A stretch of 64,000 nucleotides of DNA. It comes from Promicromonospora soli (GTDB lineage Bacteria; Actinomycetota; Actinomycetes; Actinomycetales; Cellulomonadaceae). A program made the translations under genes and the position numbers. The stretch spans positions 394,211 to 458,210 of the forward strand of contig NZ_BNAS01000005.1 of NCBI RefSeq assembly GCF_014653785.1, written 5' to 3'. This document shows positions 1 to 9,252 of the stretch, one piece after another (position 1 is the first letter of the stretch; each line of letters begins with the position of its first letter). The notes beneath the pieces were generated by a model. The model searched no databases. It saw only the letters and a list, made by a program, of their open reading frames with translations, and was not told the origin of the DNA.

Positions 1-900
1 ACCGGTCAGGCGGCCGAACAGGTACCCGCCCGCACCCAGCACCGCGGGCAGCGTGGCGGTCAGGACGGCGAACTGGCCAGTGACGATCACGGCCACGAGG
101 ACCGCGACGGCCCAGGCGACCAGCGTGATCATCGCGCCGGACCGCACCACCGACGCGATCAGCCGCCCTATGGGCACGGTGAGTACCGGCACCTGAGGCG
201 CTTCGAGGCTGGTCATCGGTGCCGGCTGGGCCGTTCCTGCGCCCTGCTCCCCGTCGGGCACGACACCGTCCTGCGCCGCGCCGTCCCGCTCGCCCGCCGG
301 GACACGGCCGGCGGGGGCGGTCACGGCGTCGGACGGCGCGAGCGGCCGCGCAGCCGCCGGGTTCGCCCTGCCGACCTTGAGGCCGGCCGCACGGGCGAGG
401 AGCTCGGCGCGCAGCTCGTCGGCGTCGGACCCCTTCAGGAAGCCGATGGCGACGCCGGAGTCCGTGCCGCCGGCGGTCTCCAGGGTGAGCTCGCACAGGC
501 CGAAGAACCGGGCCACGAGCGGCTGCCGGATGTCGACCGACTGCAGCCGGTCCAGACGGGCGTGCCGCTGCTGGCGGAACAGGATGCCGCGCCGCAGGTG
601 CACGGTCTCCTCGCCGATGGCAAAGGTGGTCATGCGCCAGGCAAGGGTCGAGTAGCCCCAGCCCACGAGCGCGACGGCGGCGAGCGCGGCGAGCAGCGTC
701 CACCAGTACTCGCTGGACACGAGCGCGATCAGGCCGCCGCGCGGGCCGCCGTCGAGGCTCTGCTGGCCCAGGATCACGATGGCCGCGCCGACCACCGCCC
801 ATCCCCGGACCAGGGGCGTGATCGGGTGGACGCGCCGCCAGACGAGCTCCTCGGCGTCGGGCTGCGCCCGCTGCTCGACGTTGTGCTCCGGCGTGCTCAC
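1..900 (-). CDS. PH-domain membrane protein (YdbT-like), 3' end beyond window
   Basis: The product is a membrane protein with bacterial PH domains (DUF304/bPH2). It opens with a GTG start whose first four bases overlap the TGA stop of the preceding PH-domain gene (GTGA), so the two are translationally coupled. After about 30 soluble residues there are two hydrophobic segments (around residues 30-50 and 65-85), then a first PH-like domain starting at MTTFAIGEETVHLRRGIL. An Ala/Pro/Gly-rich linker (about residues 185-250) leads to a second pair of hydrophobic segments. The frame is still open at base 1, so the second PH domain is outside the window. YdbT-type proteins usually come as such tandem pairs; their substrate is unknown. 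Confidence 0.8.
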   Translation of the reverse strand, partial: MSTPEHNVEQRAQPDAEELVWRRVHPITPLVRGWAVVGAAIVILGQQSLDGGPRGGLIALVSSEYWWTLLAALAAVALVGWGYSTLAWRMTTFAIGEETVHLRRGILFRQQRHARLDRLQSVDIRQPLVARFFGLCELTLETAGGTDSGVAIGFLKGSDADELRAELLARAAGLKVGRANPAAARPLAPSDAVTAPAGRVPAGERDGAAQDGVVPDGEQGAGTAQPAPMTSLEAPQVPVLTVPIGRLIASVVRSGAMITLVAWAVAVLVAVIVTGQFAVLTATLPAVLGAGGYLFGRLTG

Positions 901-1379
901 AGGCCCGCCAGACGAGCCTCACCGCGGGACGCAAGGCGGTCACGCAGACGCGCCGCCTCGTCCGGGGGCAGACCGGGGATCTGGGCGTCCGTGCCCACGG
1001 ACGCCGTGTGCAGCTGCACCTTCGCCAGGCCCAGCTTGCGGTCCAGCGGGCCGGCCTCGACGTCCACGTACTGCATGCGGCCGTACGGCACCACGACCAT
1101 CGACCGGAACATCACGCCCTTGCGGATCAGGAGGTCGTCGTCGCGCTCGGCGTAGCCGATCGCTCGGACCTGGCGCGGGACCAGGAAGATCGACCACACC
1201 AGGAAGACGGCGGGGACACCGGCGAGGATCCAGAACCACGGGCCGACGGTGATAGCGAGCACGACGCCCGCGATCAGCGGTATCCCGAGGGTGATCGTGC
1301 CCGGGACCAGCCGGGCCGTCACGAGCCGCGGGGACACGCGGTTCCAGGTCACATCGTGCGGTTCGAAGGGGCTGGTCAT
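897..1379 (-). CDS. PH-domain membrane protein (small YdbS-like partner)
   Basis: A protein of about 160 residues with two membrane segments near residues 25-65, followed by one bacterial PH domain (DUF304) that contains the typical run YGRMQYVDVEAGPLDRKLGL. Together with the next gene (GTGA overlap) it forms the small/large YdbS-YdbT pair common in Gram-positive bacteria, probably a membrane complex of unknown role. An alternative ATG nine bases upstream (1388) would add three residues. Neither start has a strong ribosome binding site, so the exact N-terminus is uncertain. Confidence 0.8.
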   Translation of the reverse strand: MTSPFEPHDVTWNRVSPRLVTARLVPGTITLGIPLIAGVVLAITVGPWFWILAGVPAVFLVWSIFLVPRQVRAIGYAERDDDLLIRKGVMFRSMVVVPYGRMQYVDVEAGPLDRKLGLAKVQLHTASVGTDAQIPGLPPDEAARLRDRLASRGEARLAGL

Positions 1380-1423
1380 GATGGCCATTGTTCCGCAGAG
1401 GGCGAGTACTGGACAGCGAGGCC

Positions 1424-1909
1424 TCAGGCCGGAGCGGGGGACTCGCCTTCCTCCGAGCTTGCGCGGTCCTTGTCCGACGGCGGCAGCTCGCAGAACTTCT
1501 CCACGACCAGGCCTACCACGGTGAGCACGATCGAGCAGAGCATGGCGATCCCGGCGGCAACGGCGCGGTCGCGGCGCGGCTCGATCGTGAGGTCGCCGAG
1601 CACCACCAGCACCTGCGCCAGGTACCAGCCGCCGAGCAGCGCACCGGTCAGCGCGGCCGCCTTCGCCAGGACGAGCGTCCGGGCGGCGCGGATACCGTCG
1701 AGGGACGGCCGCTTGCCCTTCTGGTACGAACGCACGGCCCACCCGGACCAGAACACCCCTCCGGCCAGCGCCAGGATCGCGACGTCGACCAGCCAGGGCA
1801 CCACCGGCAGATACACGCTGCGCGTCTCCAGGGCGCGGAGCACCAGCCAGCCGACGATCCCGACGGCCAAGAGGATTGCGATCAGGGACCCGACAGGGGT
1901 TCGGCGCAT
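1424..1909 (-). CDS. DUF3180 membrane protein
   Basis: A small integral membrane protein with four hydrophobic stretches: IAILLAVGIVGWLVL, a segment around VDVAILALAGGVF, one around LTGALLGGWYLAQVLVVL, and GIAMLCSIVLTVVGLVV. The tail is short and acidic. The match to DUF3180 is by sequence pattern and by position, because in actinobacteria this family sits directly behind folK. The ATG chosen lies one base after the folB-folK stop; an upstream in-frame start at 1933 would overlap that gene. Function unknown. It is probably the last gene of the folate operon, and the PH-domain genes continue in the same direction. Confidence 0.85.
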   Translation of the reverse strand: MRRTPVGSLIAILLAVGIVGWLVLRALETRSVYLPVVPWLVDVAILALAGGVFWSGWAVRSYQKGKRPSLDGIRAARTLVLAKAAALTGALLGGWYLAQVLVVLGDLTIEPRRDRAVAAGIAMLCSIVLTVVGLVVEKFCELPPSDKDRASSEEGESPAPA

Positions 1910-1910
1910 G

Positions 1911-4778
1911 TCAGGCGTCGCGCCCCCGCTCATCCCGGACCGGCACCCACGAGGGGACCGAGTCGATGGGGCCGTCAGGCGCCGTCGCGTGCTGCTCGTT
2001 CGCGTAGCCCGGCACCCGGATCACCGTGTGGTCGTTGTCGTATGCGTCCCGGTGACCGCTCAGCTGCCCGCTCGGGTGGCCGTTGGGGTGGCCGTTCTGG
2101 TGACCGTTCTGGGCCCGGTCGAGCGCACCGTTCGTCGACCCGTTGACCGGCGGGAACACCGGGCCCGCCGGCTCCTGCGGGGCGCCACCGTTCACCGGCG
2201 GGAACACACCCGACTGCTGGCGCGACGGATTGACCGGCGCGAACACCGGCTTGGCCGGCGCCGAGGACGCCAGGGGCAGCGGCTCGTGCGCCGGCAGCTC
2301 GTGCGCCGTGTCCCGTACCACGCGGGGCGCGATCGGTGCCGGCGGCGCCGGGACGAGCGCCTCCTCCGGCGGCGGCACGGCCGACCCGTTGCCCGTCATG
2401 CCGATCGGCAGAACCGTGCGCGGGGCCGAGGGCGCTGCCTGCGACACCTGCGACGGGATCGGCACGGAGCCGCCCGGCACGGGTCCGCTGGAGTAGCCCT
2501 GCGGGTGCGGGCTGCCCGGGTACGCCTCCTGCTGCGGGCCCACACCCCGCGTCCGGGGGTCCAGGTCCACCGGGCCGCTGTGGTGCGTCTGCGGTTGCCC
2601 ACCGCCGGGTACCTCCACCACGGGTCCGGCGGGCGAGGCCGGCGGGCGCCCGCTCGGCGGGAGCGACGGGGGCAGCGCGGGAGGCATCTCGCCGGCGCGG
2701 GCGTCCTGCCCGCCGTCGCCTCCACCCCGAGGCTCAGGCACCGCAGGGTGGTTCGAGATGGTGGCGCCGCCGCCCTGCTCGGGCTCGGGGTCGGGGTCGG
2801 TCAGCCAGTCGAGCGCGAGCCAGCGGATGCCGGCCCGGTCCGGTGCCGTGGCCGCGAGCTGGGCCACCGGGCCACCGCCCAGGCCGGGCAGCACGGCGTC
2901 CGGCGCGATCTGCGACCAGGGCTCCAGGACGAACGCCCGCTCGTGCGCTCGGGGGTGGGGGATCTCGAGGTCCTCCGCGGCGTCGGTCAGGTTGCCGTAG
3001 GCAATCAGGTCGACGTCGAGCGTGCGGGCGCCCCAGCGCTCCTCGCGGGTGCGGCCGTGCACGTTCTCGACCTCCTGGCAGGCGTGCAGCAGCCCGCGCG
3101 CGGAGAGCGTCGTGCGGGCAAGCAGCACCGCGTTCAGGTAGTCGGGCTGGTCCTCCGGACCGCCGACGGCGGCCGTGCGCGCCAGCGGCGACACGTCGGT
3201 GATCTGCAGGCCCGGCATCCGGTCCAGCTCGGCGACCGCTGACCGCATGGTGGCCTGCGGGTCGCCCAGGTTGGCGCCGATCGCGATGACCACGTCCACA
3301 TAGCCGGCGGGAACCTCGTCGAACCGGTCGCGCGGCTCGGGCTGATACTGCCCCGGCGCGTACTGCTCCTGCCCGTACGCCTGCTCCGGCTGCCCGACGG
3401 CGGAGTCGGGGACCGCCGCCGTCGCCCGGGTCGGTTCCATGTCGGCCCGGTCGTACTGCTGGTCGAACAGCTGGTCGTACTGGTTCGGCTGCTGCTCGAA
3501 AGGCTGCGGCTGCTCGAACTGCTGCGGCTGGTCGAAGCCCTGCTGCTCGAAGCCCTGCTGGACCTGGTCGAACTGCCCCGGCTGCTCGAACCGCTGCGGC
3601 CGCTGCTCGGGCTGAGCCTGCTCCGGCTGCTGCGCGTACTGGTCGTACTGCTGCTGCTCGAAACCGCCGCCCTGGTCGACTCCCTGCCGCTGGTCGATCC
3701 CCTGGAGCGACTCGTACTGCTGGACCGGCTCGAACACGGGCTCGGAATGGAACTGCTCCTCGGGCCGGAACTGCGGCTCGGGCTGGAACTGCGGCTCGGG
3801 CTGGAATGCAGGCTCCTGGCCAAGGTGATCCTGCCGCTCGGGCTGTGCCGGAGGCTCGGCCGGCAGCTCCCACGCCGCGGCGATCACCTGCAGCGGCTGG
3901 GGCGCGACGAGCTCGGGGGTGGGGAGCGGCTCCGGCTCCTCGACAGGGGGCTGTGCGGCGGGCGCGACCGAGGCCGGGATCCGCTCGACGAGCGGCGCTG
4001 CCTCGAACGCCTCGGCACCGAGCTGCTCCGAGTCGAAGGGCCGGTACGGCTCCGGCTCGAACGGCTCTGGCTCGAACGGCTCCGGCTCGGCGGTCGCGGG
4101 ACTGGCGACAGCCTCGAAGTCCCGGGGCTCCGGCTCGGCGGCGAACGACGCGCTCTCGGACCCGCTGCGCGCCTGCTCCGCGGCGTCGTTCCACGAATCG
4201 ATGGGCGGACCAGTGCGGAAGACGTCCTGCGGGTTCGGCTCGTACCCAGCGCGGGTGTCGGCCGGCTCGACCGGCTCGAGCGGCGCGGCGGTCGAGAGCG
4301 AGCTCTCGGCCGACGGTTCCTGGGCCTGCCGGAGGCCCGCGAGCGATGCCGGCGCGGCAACGACGGGCATGCGGGTGCGGTCGCGTCGGACCGCCACCAC
4401 GACGTCGGCGAACGGCACCGGGATCGGCGCGTGCGGCTTGTGCACCTGCACGTCCACCGCCTGGACCTGCGGCCGGGCCAGCACCGCGGCGGCGATGCGC
4501 TCGGCCACCGTCTCGACGAGGTCGGCGGGTTCGCCCGTGAGGATGCCGTGGACGTCCTCGGCCACGTCCGCGTAGCTGACGGTCAGCGCGAGGTCGTCAC
4601 CGGCGGCCGCCGGGCGAGTGTCCAGGTAGAGCACGACGTCGGCCCGGAACTCCTGGCCGGTCTGTCGTTCCGACGGCAGCACACCGTGATACCCCCGCGC
4701 GCTCACGCCGCTCAGCTGGATCTGGTCCAGCGATCGGCCGTCCGGGCCTGTAACGCCCGTTCCGAACGCTGTGGTCAC
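1911..4778 (-). CDS. folK: Bifunctional dihydroneopterin aldolase / HPPK (FolB-FolK fusion) with giant low-complexity linkers
   Basis: Two folate enzymes in one 955-residue chain. Residues about 15-136 are FolB (dihydroneopterin aldolase; GVSARGYHGVLPSERQTGQ, HKPHAPIPVPFADV). Residues about 493-668 are FolK, 6-hydroxymethyl-dihydropterin pyrophosphokinase (IAIGANLGD, the RWGARTLDVDLI catalytic motif, IPHPRAHERAFVLEPW). Between them lie about 355 residues rich in Gln, Glu, Pro and Phe with tandem units such as FEPEP and FQPEPQ. About 285 Pro/Gly-rich residues follow FolK. Stand-alone FolB and FolK are about 120 and 160 residues, so two thirds of the protein is disordered-looking. The GTG start overlaps the folP stop (GTGA). 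The cluster order folE-folP-folB/K gives consecutive steps of tetrahydrofolate synthesis in the cytoplasm. Confidence 0.93.
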   Translation of the reverse strand: MTTAFGTGVTGPDGRSLDQIQLSGVSARGYHGVLPSERQTGQEFRADVVLYLDTRPAAAGDDLALTVSYADVAEDVHGILTGEPADLVETVAERIAAAVLARPQVQAVDVQVHKPHAPIPVPFADVVVAVRRDRTRMPVVAAPASLAGLRQAQEPSAESSLSTAAPLEPVEPADTRAGYEPNPQDVFRTGPPIDSWNDAAEQARSGSESASFAAEPEPRDFEAVASPATAEPEPFEPEPFEPEPYRPFDSEQLGAEAFEAAPLVERIPASVAPAAQPPVEEPEPLPTPELVAPQPLQVIAAAWELPAEPPAQPERQDHLGQEPAFQPEPQFQPEPQFRPEEQFHSEPVFEPVQQYESLQGIDQRQGVDQGGGFEQQQYDQYAQQPEQAQPEQRPQRFEQPGQFDQVQQGFEQQGFDQPQQFEQPQPFEQQPNQYDQLFDQQYDRADMEPTRATAAVPDSAVGQPEQAYGQEQYAPGQYQPEPRDRFDEVPAGYVDVVIAIGANLGDPQATMRSAVAELDRMPGLQITDVSPLARTAAVGGPEDQPDYLNAVLLARTTLSARGLLHACQEVENVHGRTREERWGARTLDVDLIAYGNLTDAAEDLEIPHPRAHERAFVLEPWSQIAPDAVLPGLGGGPVAQLAATAPDRAGIRWLALDWLTDPDPEPEQGGGATISNHPAVPEPRGGGDGGQDARAGEMPPALPPSLPPSGRPPASPAGPVVEVPGGGQPQTHHSGPVDLDPRTRGVGPQQEAYPGSPHPQGYSSGPVPGGSVPIPSQVSQAAPSAPRTVLPIGMTGNGSAVPPPEEALVPAPPAPIAPRVVRDTAHELPAHEPLPLASSAPAKPVFAPVNPSRQQSGVFPPVNGGAPQEPAGPVFPPVNGSTNGALDRAQNGHQNGHPNGHPSGQLSGHRDAYDNDHTVIRVPGYANEQHATAPDGPIDSVPSWVPVRDERGRDA

Positions 4779-5824
4779 CGTGGTCTCCCCCCGTCGTCTT
4801 TACGTGCACCGGAATCCTGCCAGGTCGGCATGCCATGTCCCCCGGCCGTCCACGATTCTGTGGTCAAGGCCACGGTCGAAGTCAATGCCTCCGGTGCGGA
4901 TCGAGGAGGGGCACCACGCGACCATACCCGTGGCTCGTCCGCCGCGGTGGTCCACGCGGCCGCCACCTTCACGGCGTCAGCACTGGCCCGGACGGTGTGC
5001 ACGCGCACGCACCAGGCGCCCGCGGCGGCCGACAGAGCCGAGATCGCGGCCGTCGCGTCGTCCCGCGCACGCGGCGGCGCGGGGCGCCCTGACGAGTCCG
5101 CGAGCAGATGGCCCAGGAACCGCTTGCGGGACGCGCCGACGAGCACGGGTCGGCCCAGCTGGTGCAGCGCGTCGAGGTGAGCCAGCAGCGGCCAGTTCAG
5201 CACCCCTGCCTTGGCGAAGCCGAGCCCCGGGTCGAGGATCAGCTGCTCGGGCCGCACCCCGTCGTCGTGCAGGGCGGCCATGCGGGCCGCGAGCTCCTCG
5301 CGGACGTCGGCCACGACGTCGTCGTACACCTCGAGGTCGTCCATGACGTCCGCGTGCCCTCGCCAGTGCATCGCCACGTACGCGGCGCCGGTCTCGGCGA
5401 CGGCGCGGCCCATCCCGGGGTCGGCGAGGCCGCCCGAGACGTCGTTCACGATGCGCGCCCCCGCGGCCACCGCCCGCTCGGCGACGGCGGCGCGGGTGGT
5501 GTCCACGCTCACGATCGCGCCGTGCGCGGCGAGCTGCTCGATCACAGGCAGCACCCGCGCCAGCTCCTGGTCCTGCGGCACCCGCACGGCCCCCGGCCGG
5601 GTGGACTCCCCGCCAACGTCCAGGATGTCAGCACCCTCGCCGAGCAGCTCCAACCCGTGCGCGACGGCGGCCGACGGCTCGAACCACTCACCGCCGTCCG
5701 AGAACGAGTCCGGGGTGACGTTGACCACGCCCATCACGAGGGTGCGGCCCACTCCGGAGAGCTCCGGCAGGCCGTGCACCCGGGCGTCCCGGGTGGGATG
5801 ACGCGCGGCGGGGGCCACCGTCAC
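4775..5824 (-). CDS. folP: Dihydropteroate synthase
   Basis: Condenses hydroxymethyl-dihydropterin pyrophosphate with p-aminobenzoate to make dihydropteroate; this is the sulfonamide target. The TIM-barrel signatures are all present: [14 protein letters not shown] near the N-terminus, [11 protein letters not shown], the VNDVSGG segment, LDPGLGFAK, and GASRKRFLG. The core ends near residue 290 and is followed by a tail of about 60 residues with no recognised domain. The GTG start overlaps the folE TGA by four bases, and its own stop overlaps the start of folB-folK, so all three are coupled. At 349 residues it is longer than typical bacterial DHPS (about 270-290), the excess being the tail. Confidence 0.95.
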   Translation of the reverse strand: MTVAPAARHPTRDARVHGLPELSGVGRTLVMGVVNVTPDSFSDGGEWFEPSAAVAHGLELLGEGADILDVGGESTRPGAVRVPQDQELARVLPVIEQLAAHGAIVSVDTTRAAVAERAVAAGARIVNDVSGGLADPGMGRAVAETGAAYVAMHWRGHADVMDDLEVYDDVVADVREELAARMAALHDDGVRPEQLILDPGLGFAKAGVLNWPLLAHLDALHQLGRPVLVGASRKRFLGHLLADSSGRPAPPRARDDATAAISALSAAAGAWCVRVHTVRASADAVKVAAAWTTAADEPRVWSRGAPPRSAPEALTSTVALTTESWTAGGHGMPTWQDSGARKDDGGRPR

Positions 5825-6444
5825 TTCCCGAGAATGAGGCTCATCGCCTCGGCTCGTGTGGCGCCGTCACGCATGACGCCGCGCACCGCGGAGGTGATGG
5901 TGCGCGAGCCGGGCTTCCGGACACCGCGCATGGACATGCACAGGTGCTCGCACTGGACCACCACGAGCACGCCGCGCGGTTCGAGGATCTCCACCAGGGA
6001 GTCCGCGATCTGGGTCGTCATCCGCTCCTGGACCTGCGGGCGGCGGGCGTAGACCTCGACCAGGCGCGCCAGCTTGCTCAGGCCCGTGATGCGGCCGTCC
6101 ACGTTCGGGATGTACCCGACGTGCGCGACGCCGTGGAACGGCACCAGGTGGTGCTCGCAGGTGGAGTACACCTCGATGTCCTTGACCAGCACCATCTCCT
6201 CGTGCCCGATGTCGAAGGTGGTGGTCAGCACCTCCTTCGCCTCTTGCCGCAGGCCTGCGAAGATCTCCCGGTACGCCCGGGCGACGCGGGCCGGCGTCTC
6301 CCGCAGGCCCTCCCGTTCAGGATCTTCGCCGACCGCGAGGAGGAACTCGCGCACTGCCGCCTCGGCCCGTGCGGCGTCGTACGGCGGAATTTCCGCCGCG
6401 GTCCGCACGGGCGTCGACAGGGGGGTGATGGACCCGTCGGTCAT
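5821..6444 (-). CDS. folE: GTP cyclohydrolase I
   Basis: First enzyme of folate synthesis: converts GTP to dihydroneopterin triphosphate. The 207-residue protein has the zinc ligands [10 protein letters not shown] and the later [14 protein letters not shown], plus the [31 protein letters not shown] region of the family. The ATG at 6444 has a GGAG box about eight bases upstream. The gene lies 27 bases after the ftsH stop and overlaps folP, so it may be read together with ftsH. About 20 N-terminal residues are variable. Confidence 0.96.
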   Translation of the reverse strand: MTDGSITPLSTPVRTAAEIPPYDAARAEAAVREFLLAVGEDPEREGLRETPARVARAYREIFAGLRQEAKEVLTTTFDIGHEEMVLVKDIEVYSTCEHHLVPFHGVAHVGYIPNVDGRITGLSKLARLVEVYARRPQVQERMTTQIADSLVEILEPRGVLVVVQCEHLCMSMRGVRKPGSRTITSAVRGVMRDGATRAEAMSLILGK

Positions 6445-6470
6445 CGTGTAGCTCCGGTCGTAGTCACTGC

Positions 6471-8510
6471 TCAGTTCGGCGGATCCGCGGGCGCCGTGTC
6501 CGACGGCGTCGCCGTGTCCAGCACCGCCTCGTCCTGGGGCACGGTGGTGGTGTGCCCGTTCTGGGCCGCCAGCTCCTTGGGCGTCAGGACCGGGCCGCGC
6601 GTGTGCACGGTGCGCTGCTCGCTGGAGAGCCAGACGTCGCGCGCGGGGCGCTTCTCGACGGGCCGGAAGATCTCCTGGAGCTCCTTCTGGTTGAGGGTCT
6701 CCTTGTCGAGCAGGCCCAGCACCAGGTCGTCGAGCACGTCGCGGTACTGGCTCAGCACCTCCCACGCCTCGTCGTGCGCGGCGTCGACGAGCTTGCGCAC
6801 CTCGTCGTCGATGGTGCCCGCGACCGACTCGGAGTAGTCCCGCTCGTGCCCGTAGTCGCGGCCCAGGAACGGCTCGCCGGCGCTCGTGCCGAGCTTGATG
6901 GCGCCGACCTTCTCGCTCATGCCGTACTCGGTGACCATCTTGCGGGCGATCGCCGAGGCCTTCTCGATGTCGTTCGAGGCGCCTGTCGTGGGGTCGTGGA
7001 ACACGATCTCCTCGGCGACGCGGCCGCCCATCGCGTACGCGAGCTGGTCCAGCAGCTCGTTGCGCGTGGTCGAGTACTTGTCCTCGAGCGGCATCACCAT
7101 GGTGTAGCCCAGCGCCCGGCCGCGCGGCAGGATCGTCACCTTGGTGACGGGGTCCGTGTAGCGCATGGCCGCGGCGACGAGGGCGTGCCCGCCCTCGTGG
7201 TACGCCGTGATCTTCTGCTCCTTGGTGTTCATCACGCGCGTGCGCTTCTGCGGGCCGGCCACGACGCGGTCGATGGCCTCGTCCAGGGCGCGGTCGTCGA
7301 TGAGCTGTGCGCCGCTGCGCGCGGTGAGCAGCGCGGCCTCGTTGAGCACGTTCGCCAGGTCCGCACCCGTGAAGCCGGGCGTGCGGCGGGCGACGGCCTC
7401 GAGGTCCACGGTGTCGACCATGGGCTTGCCCTGTGCGTGCACCCTGAGGATCGCCTCGCGGCCCTTGAGGTCCGGGGCCTCCACGGCGACCTGCCGGTCG
7501 AAGCGGCCCGGGCGCAGCAGCGCCGGGTCGAGGATGTCGGGGCGGTTCGTCGCGGCGATGAGGATGACGTTCGTCTTGACGTCGAAGCCGTCCATCTCGA
7601 CGAGCATCTGGTTCAGCGTCTGCTCGCGCTCGTCGTGGCCACCGCCCATGCCCGCGCCACGGTGCCGGCCGACGGCGTCGATCTCGTCCACGAAGATGAT
7701 CGCCGGCGAGTTCTGCTTGGCCTGCTCGAACAGGTCGCGCACACGGCTGGCGCCCACGCCGACGAACATCTCGACGAAGTCCGAGCCGGAGATCGAGTAG
7801 AACGGCACGCCGGCCTCACCTGCGACGGCGCGCGCGATGAGCGTCTTGCCCGTTCCGGGCGGGCCGTACAGCAGCACACCCTTGGGGATCTTGGCGCCAA
7901 CGGCCTGGAACTTGGCCGGCTCGGCGAGGAACTCCTTGATCTCCTGGAGCTCCTCCACCGCCTCGTCCGCGCCCGCGACGTCGGCGAAGGTCACCTGCGG
8001 GGTGTCCTTGCTGGCCAGCTTGGCCTTGGACTTGCCGAAGCCCATGACCCGGTTGCCGCCGCCCTGGGCCCGCGAGAGCAGGAACCAGAACACGACACCG
8101 ATCAGGAGGAACGGGATCAGCACCGACAGCATGGACGACCAGAAGCTGGGCTGCGGCACCTCCGAGTTGAACCCGTCGGCCGGGGCGGACTTGACTATCG
8201 CGTCCTCGATGCGGTCGCCCTGCGGCAGGGTGTAGAAGAACTCGACGGTCTTGCCGTGGTCGACCTCCTCGGCGGCGTCGCCCTCACCCTCGGTCGCCTT
8301 GTACGCCTTGGAGAGCTCGAGCTCGACCCGCTGCTCGCCGTCGACCATGAGGGCGTGCTCGACCGTGCTGCCGCGCAGCAGCTCGATGCCCTGTGACGTC
8401 TCGATTCGCGAGACATTGGGCTGGTTCAGGGCCGAGATGGCCAGAGTCACCACGACCAAGGCGACCAGGATCCAGATGACAGGCCCACTCAGAAGCTTCT
8501 TGATGTTCAT
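6471..8510 (-). CDS. ftsH: ATP-dependent zinc metalloprotease FtsH
   Basis: Membrane-anchored AAA+ protease that degrades unassembled membrane proteins and some regulators. Domains in order: first membrane helix at residues about 10-30, an extracytoplasmic domain, a second helix near residues 120-140 ([18 protein letters not shown]), the AAA module with Walker A GPPGTGKT and Walker [10 protein letters not shown], the arginine-finger region ([19 protein letters not shown]), and a C-terminal M41 peptidase. The zinc motif reads HEGGH, against HEAGH in most FtsH. The C-terminal 60 residues are divergent and hydrophilic. The start is an ATG at 8510 with no obvious Shine-Dalgarno sequence. Usual length is about 640-680; this one has 679 residues. 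Confidence 0.96.
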   Translation of the reverse strand: MNIKKLLSGPVIWILVALVVVTLAISALNQPNVSRIETSQGIELLRGSTVEHALMVDGEQRVELELSKAYKATEGEGDAAEEVDHGKTVEFFYTLPQGDRIEDAIVKSAPADGFNSEVPQPSFWSSMLSVLIPFLLIGVVFWFLLSRAQGGGNRVMGFGKSKAKLASKDTPQVTFADVAGADEAVEELQEIKEFLAEPAKFQAVGAKIPKGVLLYGPPGTGKTLIARAVAGEAGVPFYSISGSDFVEMFVGVGASRVRDLFEQAKQNSPAIIFVDEIDAVGRHRGAGMGGGHDEREQTLNQMLVEMDGFDVKTNVILIAATNRPDILDPALLRPGRFDRQVAVEAPDLKGREAILRVHAQGKPMVDTVDLEAVARRTPGFTGADLANVLNEAALLTARSGAQLIDDRALDEAIDRVVAGPQKRTRVMNTKEQKITAYHEGGHALVAAAMRYTDPVTKVTILPRGRALGYTMVMPLEDKYSTTRNELLDQLAYAMGGRVAEEIVFHDPTTGASNDIEKASAIARKMVTEYGMSEKVGAIKLGTSAGEPFLGRDYGHERDYSESVAGTIDDEVRKLVDAAHDEAWEVLSQYRDVLDDLVLGLLDKETLNQKELQEIFRPVEKRPARDVWLSSEQRTVHTRGPVLTPKELAAQNGHTTTVPQDEAVLDTATPSDTAPADPPN

Positions 8511-8694
8511 CGGCGACGGGGACCGAGCCCCGTTTCCCTCCGCTCGCGCAGTATGTTTCCGTCGAAACTACATGGTCTCCCTGACAGGAGCCCCGGGTGT
8601 TCGCCCAGAGCATGTGACGCCTGGACCACACCTCGCCCGGACGTGACGAACCGCCCGGGATGGGCATACGCGGCGTCGGGCGCCGGCTGAGAAG

Positions 8695-9249
8695 TCAGCC
8701 GCCGTAGACGTGCGGTGCCAGGGTGGCAACGAACGGCAGGTTCCGATAGTTCTCGGCGTAGTCGAGGCCGTAGCCCACCACGAACTCGTTGGGGATGTCG
8801 TAGCCGAGGTACTTCACCTCGACGTCGGCCTGTGCCGCGTCCGGCTTGCGCAGCATCGCGGCGATCTCGACGGACTCGGGGCCGCGCGAGCGCAGGTTCG
8901 ACACCAGCCAGGACAGGGTGAGACCCGAGTCGATGATGTCCTCGACGATGACCACGTTGCGACCAGTCAGGTCCGCGTCGAGGTCCTTGAGGATGCGGAC
9001 GACGCCCGAGGACTTGGTGCCCGAGCCGTACGACGACACAGCCATCCAGTCCATCTGGACCTTGTGGTGCAGGCGCCGGGACAGGTCGGCCATCACCATG
9101 ACGGCACCCTTGAGAACTCCCACCAGGAGCAGGTCCTTGCCCGCGTAGTCCGCGTCGATCTGGGCTGCCAGCTCGTCGAGCTTCTTGGTGAGCTGCTCCT
9201 CCGAGAGCAGGATCTCTGCGAGGTCGGGTCCGACGTCGGACTGGTCCAC
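8695..9249 (-). CDS. hpt: Hypoxanthine phosphoribosyltransferase
   Basis: Purine salvage enzyme that converts hypoxanthine or guanine plus PRPP to IMP or GMP in the cytoplasm. The 184 residues contain the PRPP-binding motif VVIVEDIIDSGLT and the SYGSGTKSSG flexible-loop region. The GTG start is preceded by AGGAG seven bases upstream, and that ribosome binding site is overlapped by the TAA stop of tilS. The tilS-hpt-ftsH order is widely conserved in Gram-positive bacteria. A 184-base stretch to ftsH on the downstream side presumably holds the ftsH promoter. Confidence 0.95.
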   Translation of the reverse strand: MDQSDVGPDLAEILLSEEQLTKKLDELAAQIDADYAGKDLLLVGVLKGAVMVMADLSRRLHHKVQMDWMAVSSYGSGTKSSGVVRILKDLDADLTGRNVVIVEDIIDSGLTLSWLVSNLRSRGPESVEIAAMLRKPDAAQADVEVKYLGYDIPNEFVVGYGLDYAENYRNLPFVATLAPHVYGG

Positions 9250-9252
9250 GGG

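Noticed and set aside
1008..3242. Long open frame on the plus strand opposite DUF3180 and folB-folK
   Set aside because: Arg/His/Pro-rich translation with no domain, antisense to well-supported genes; it is a composition shadow of high-GC DNA.
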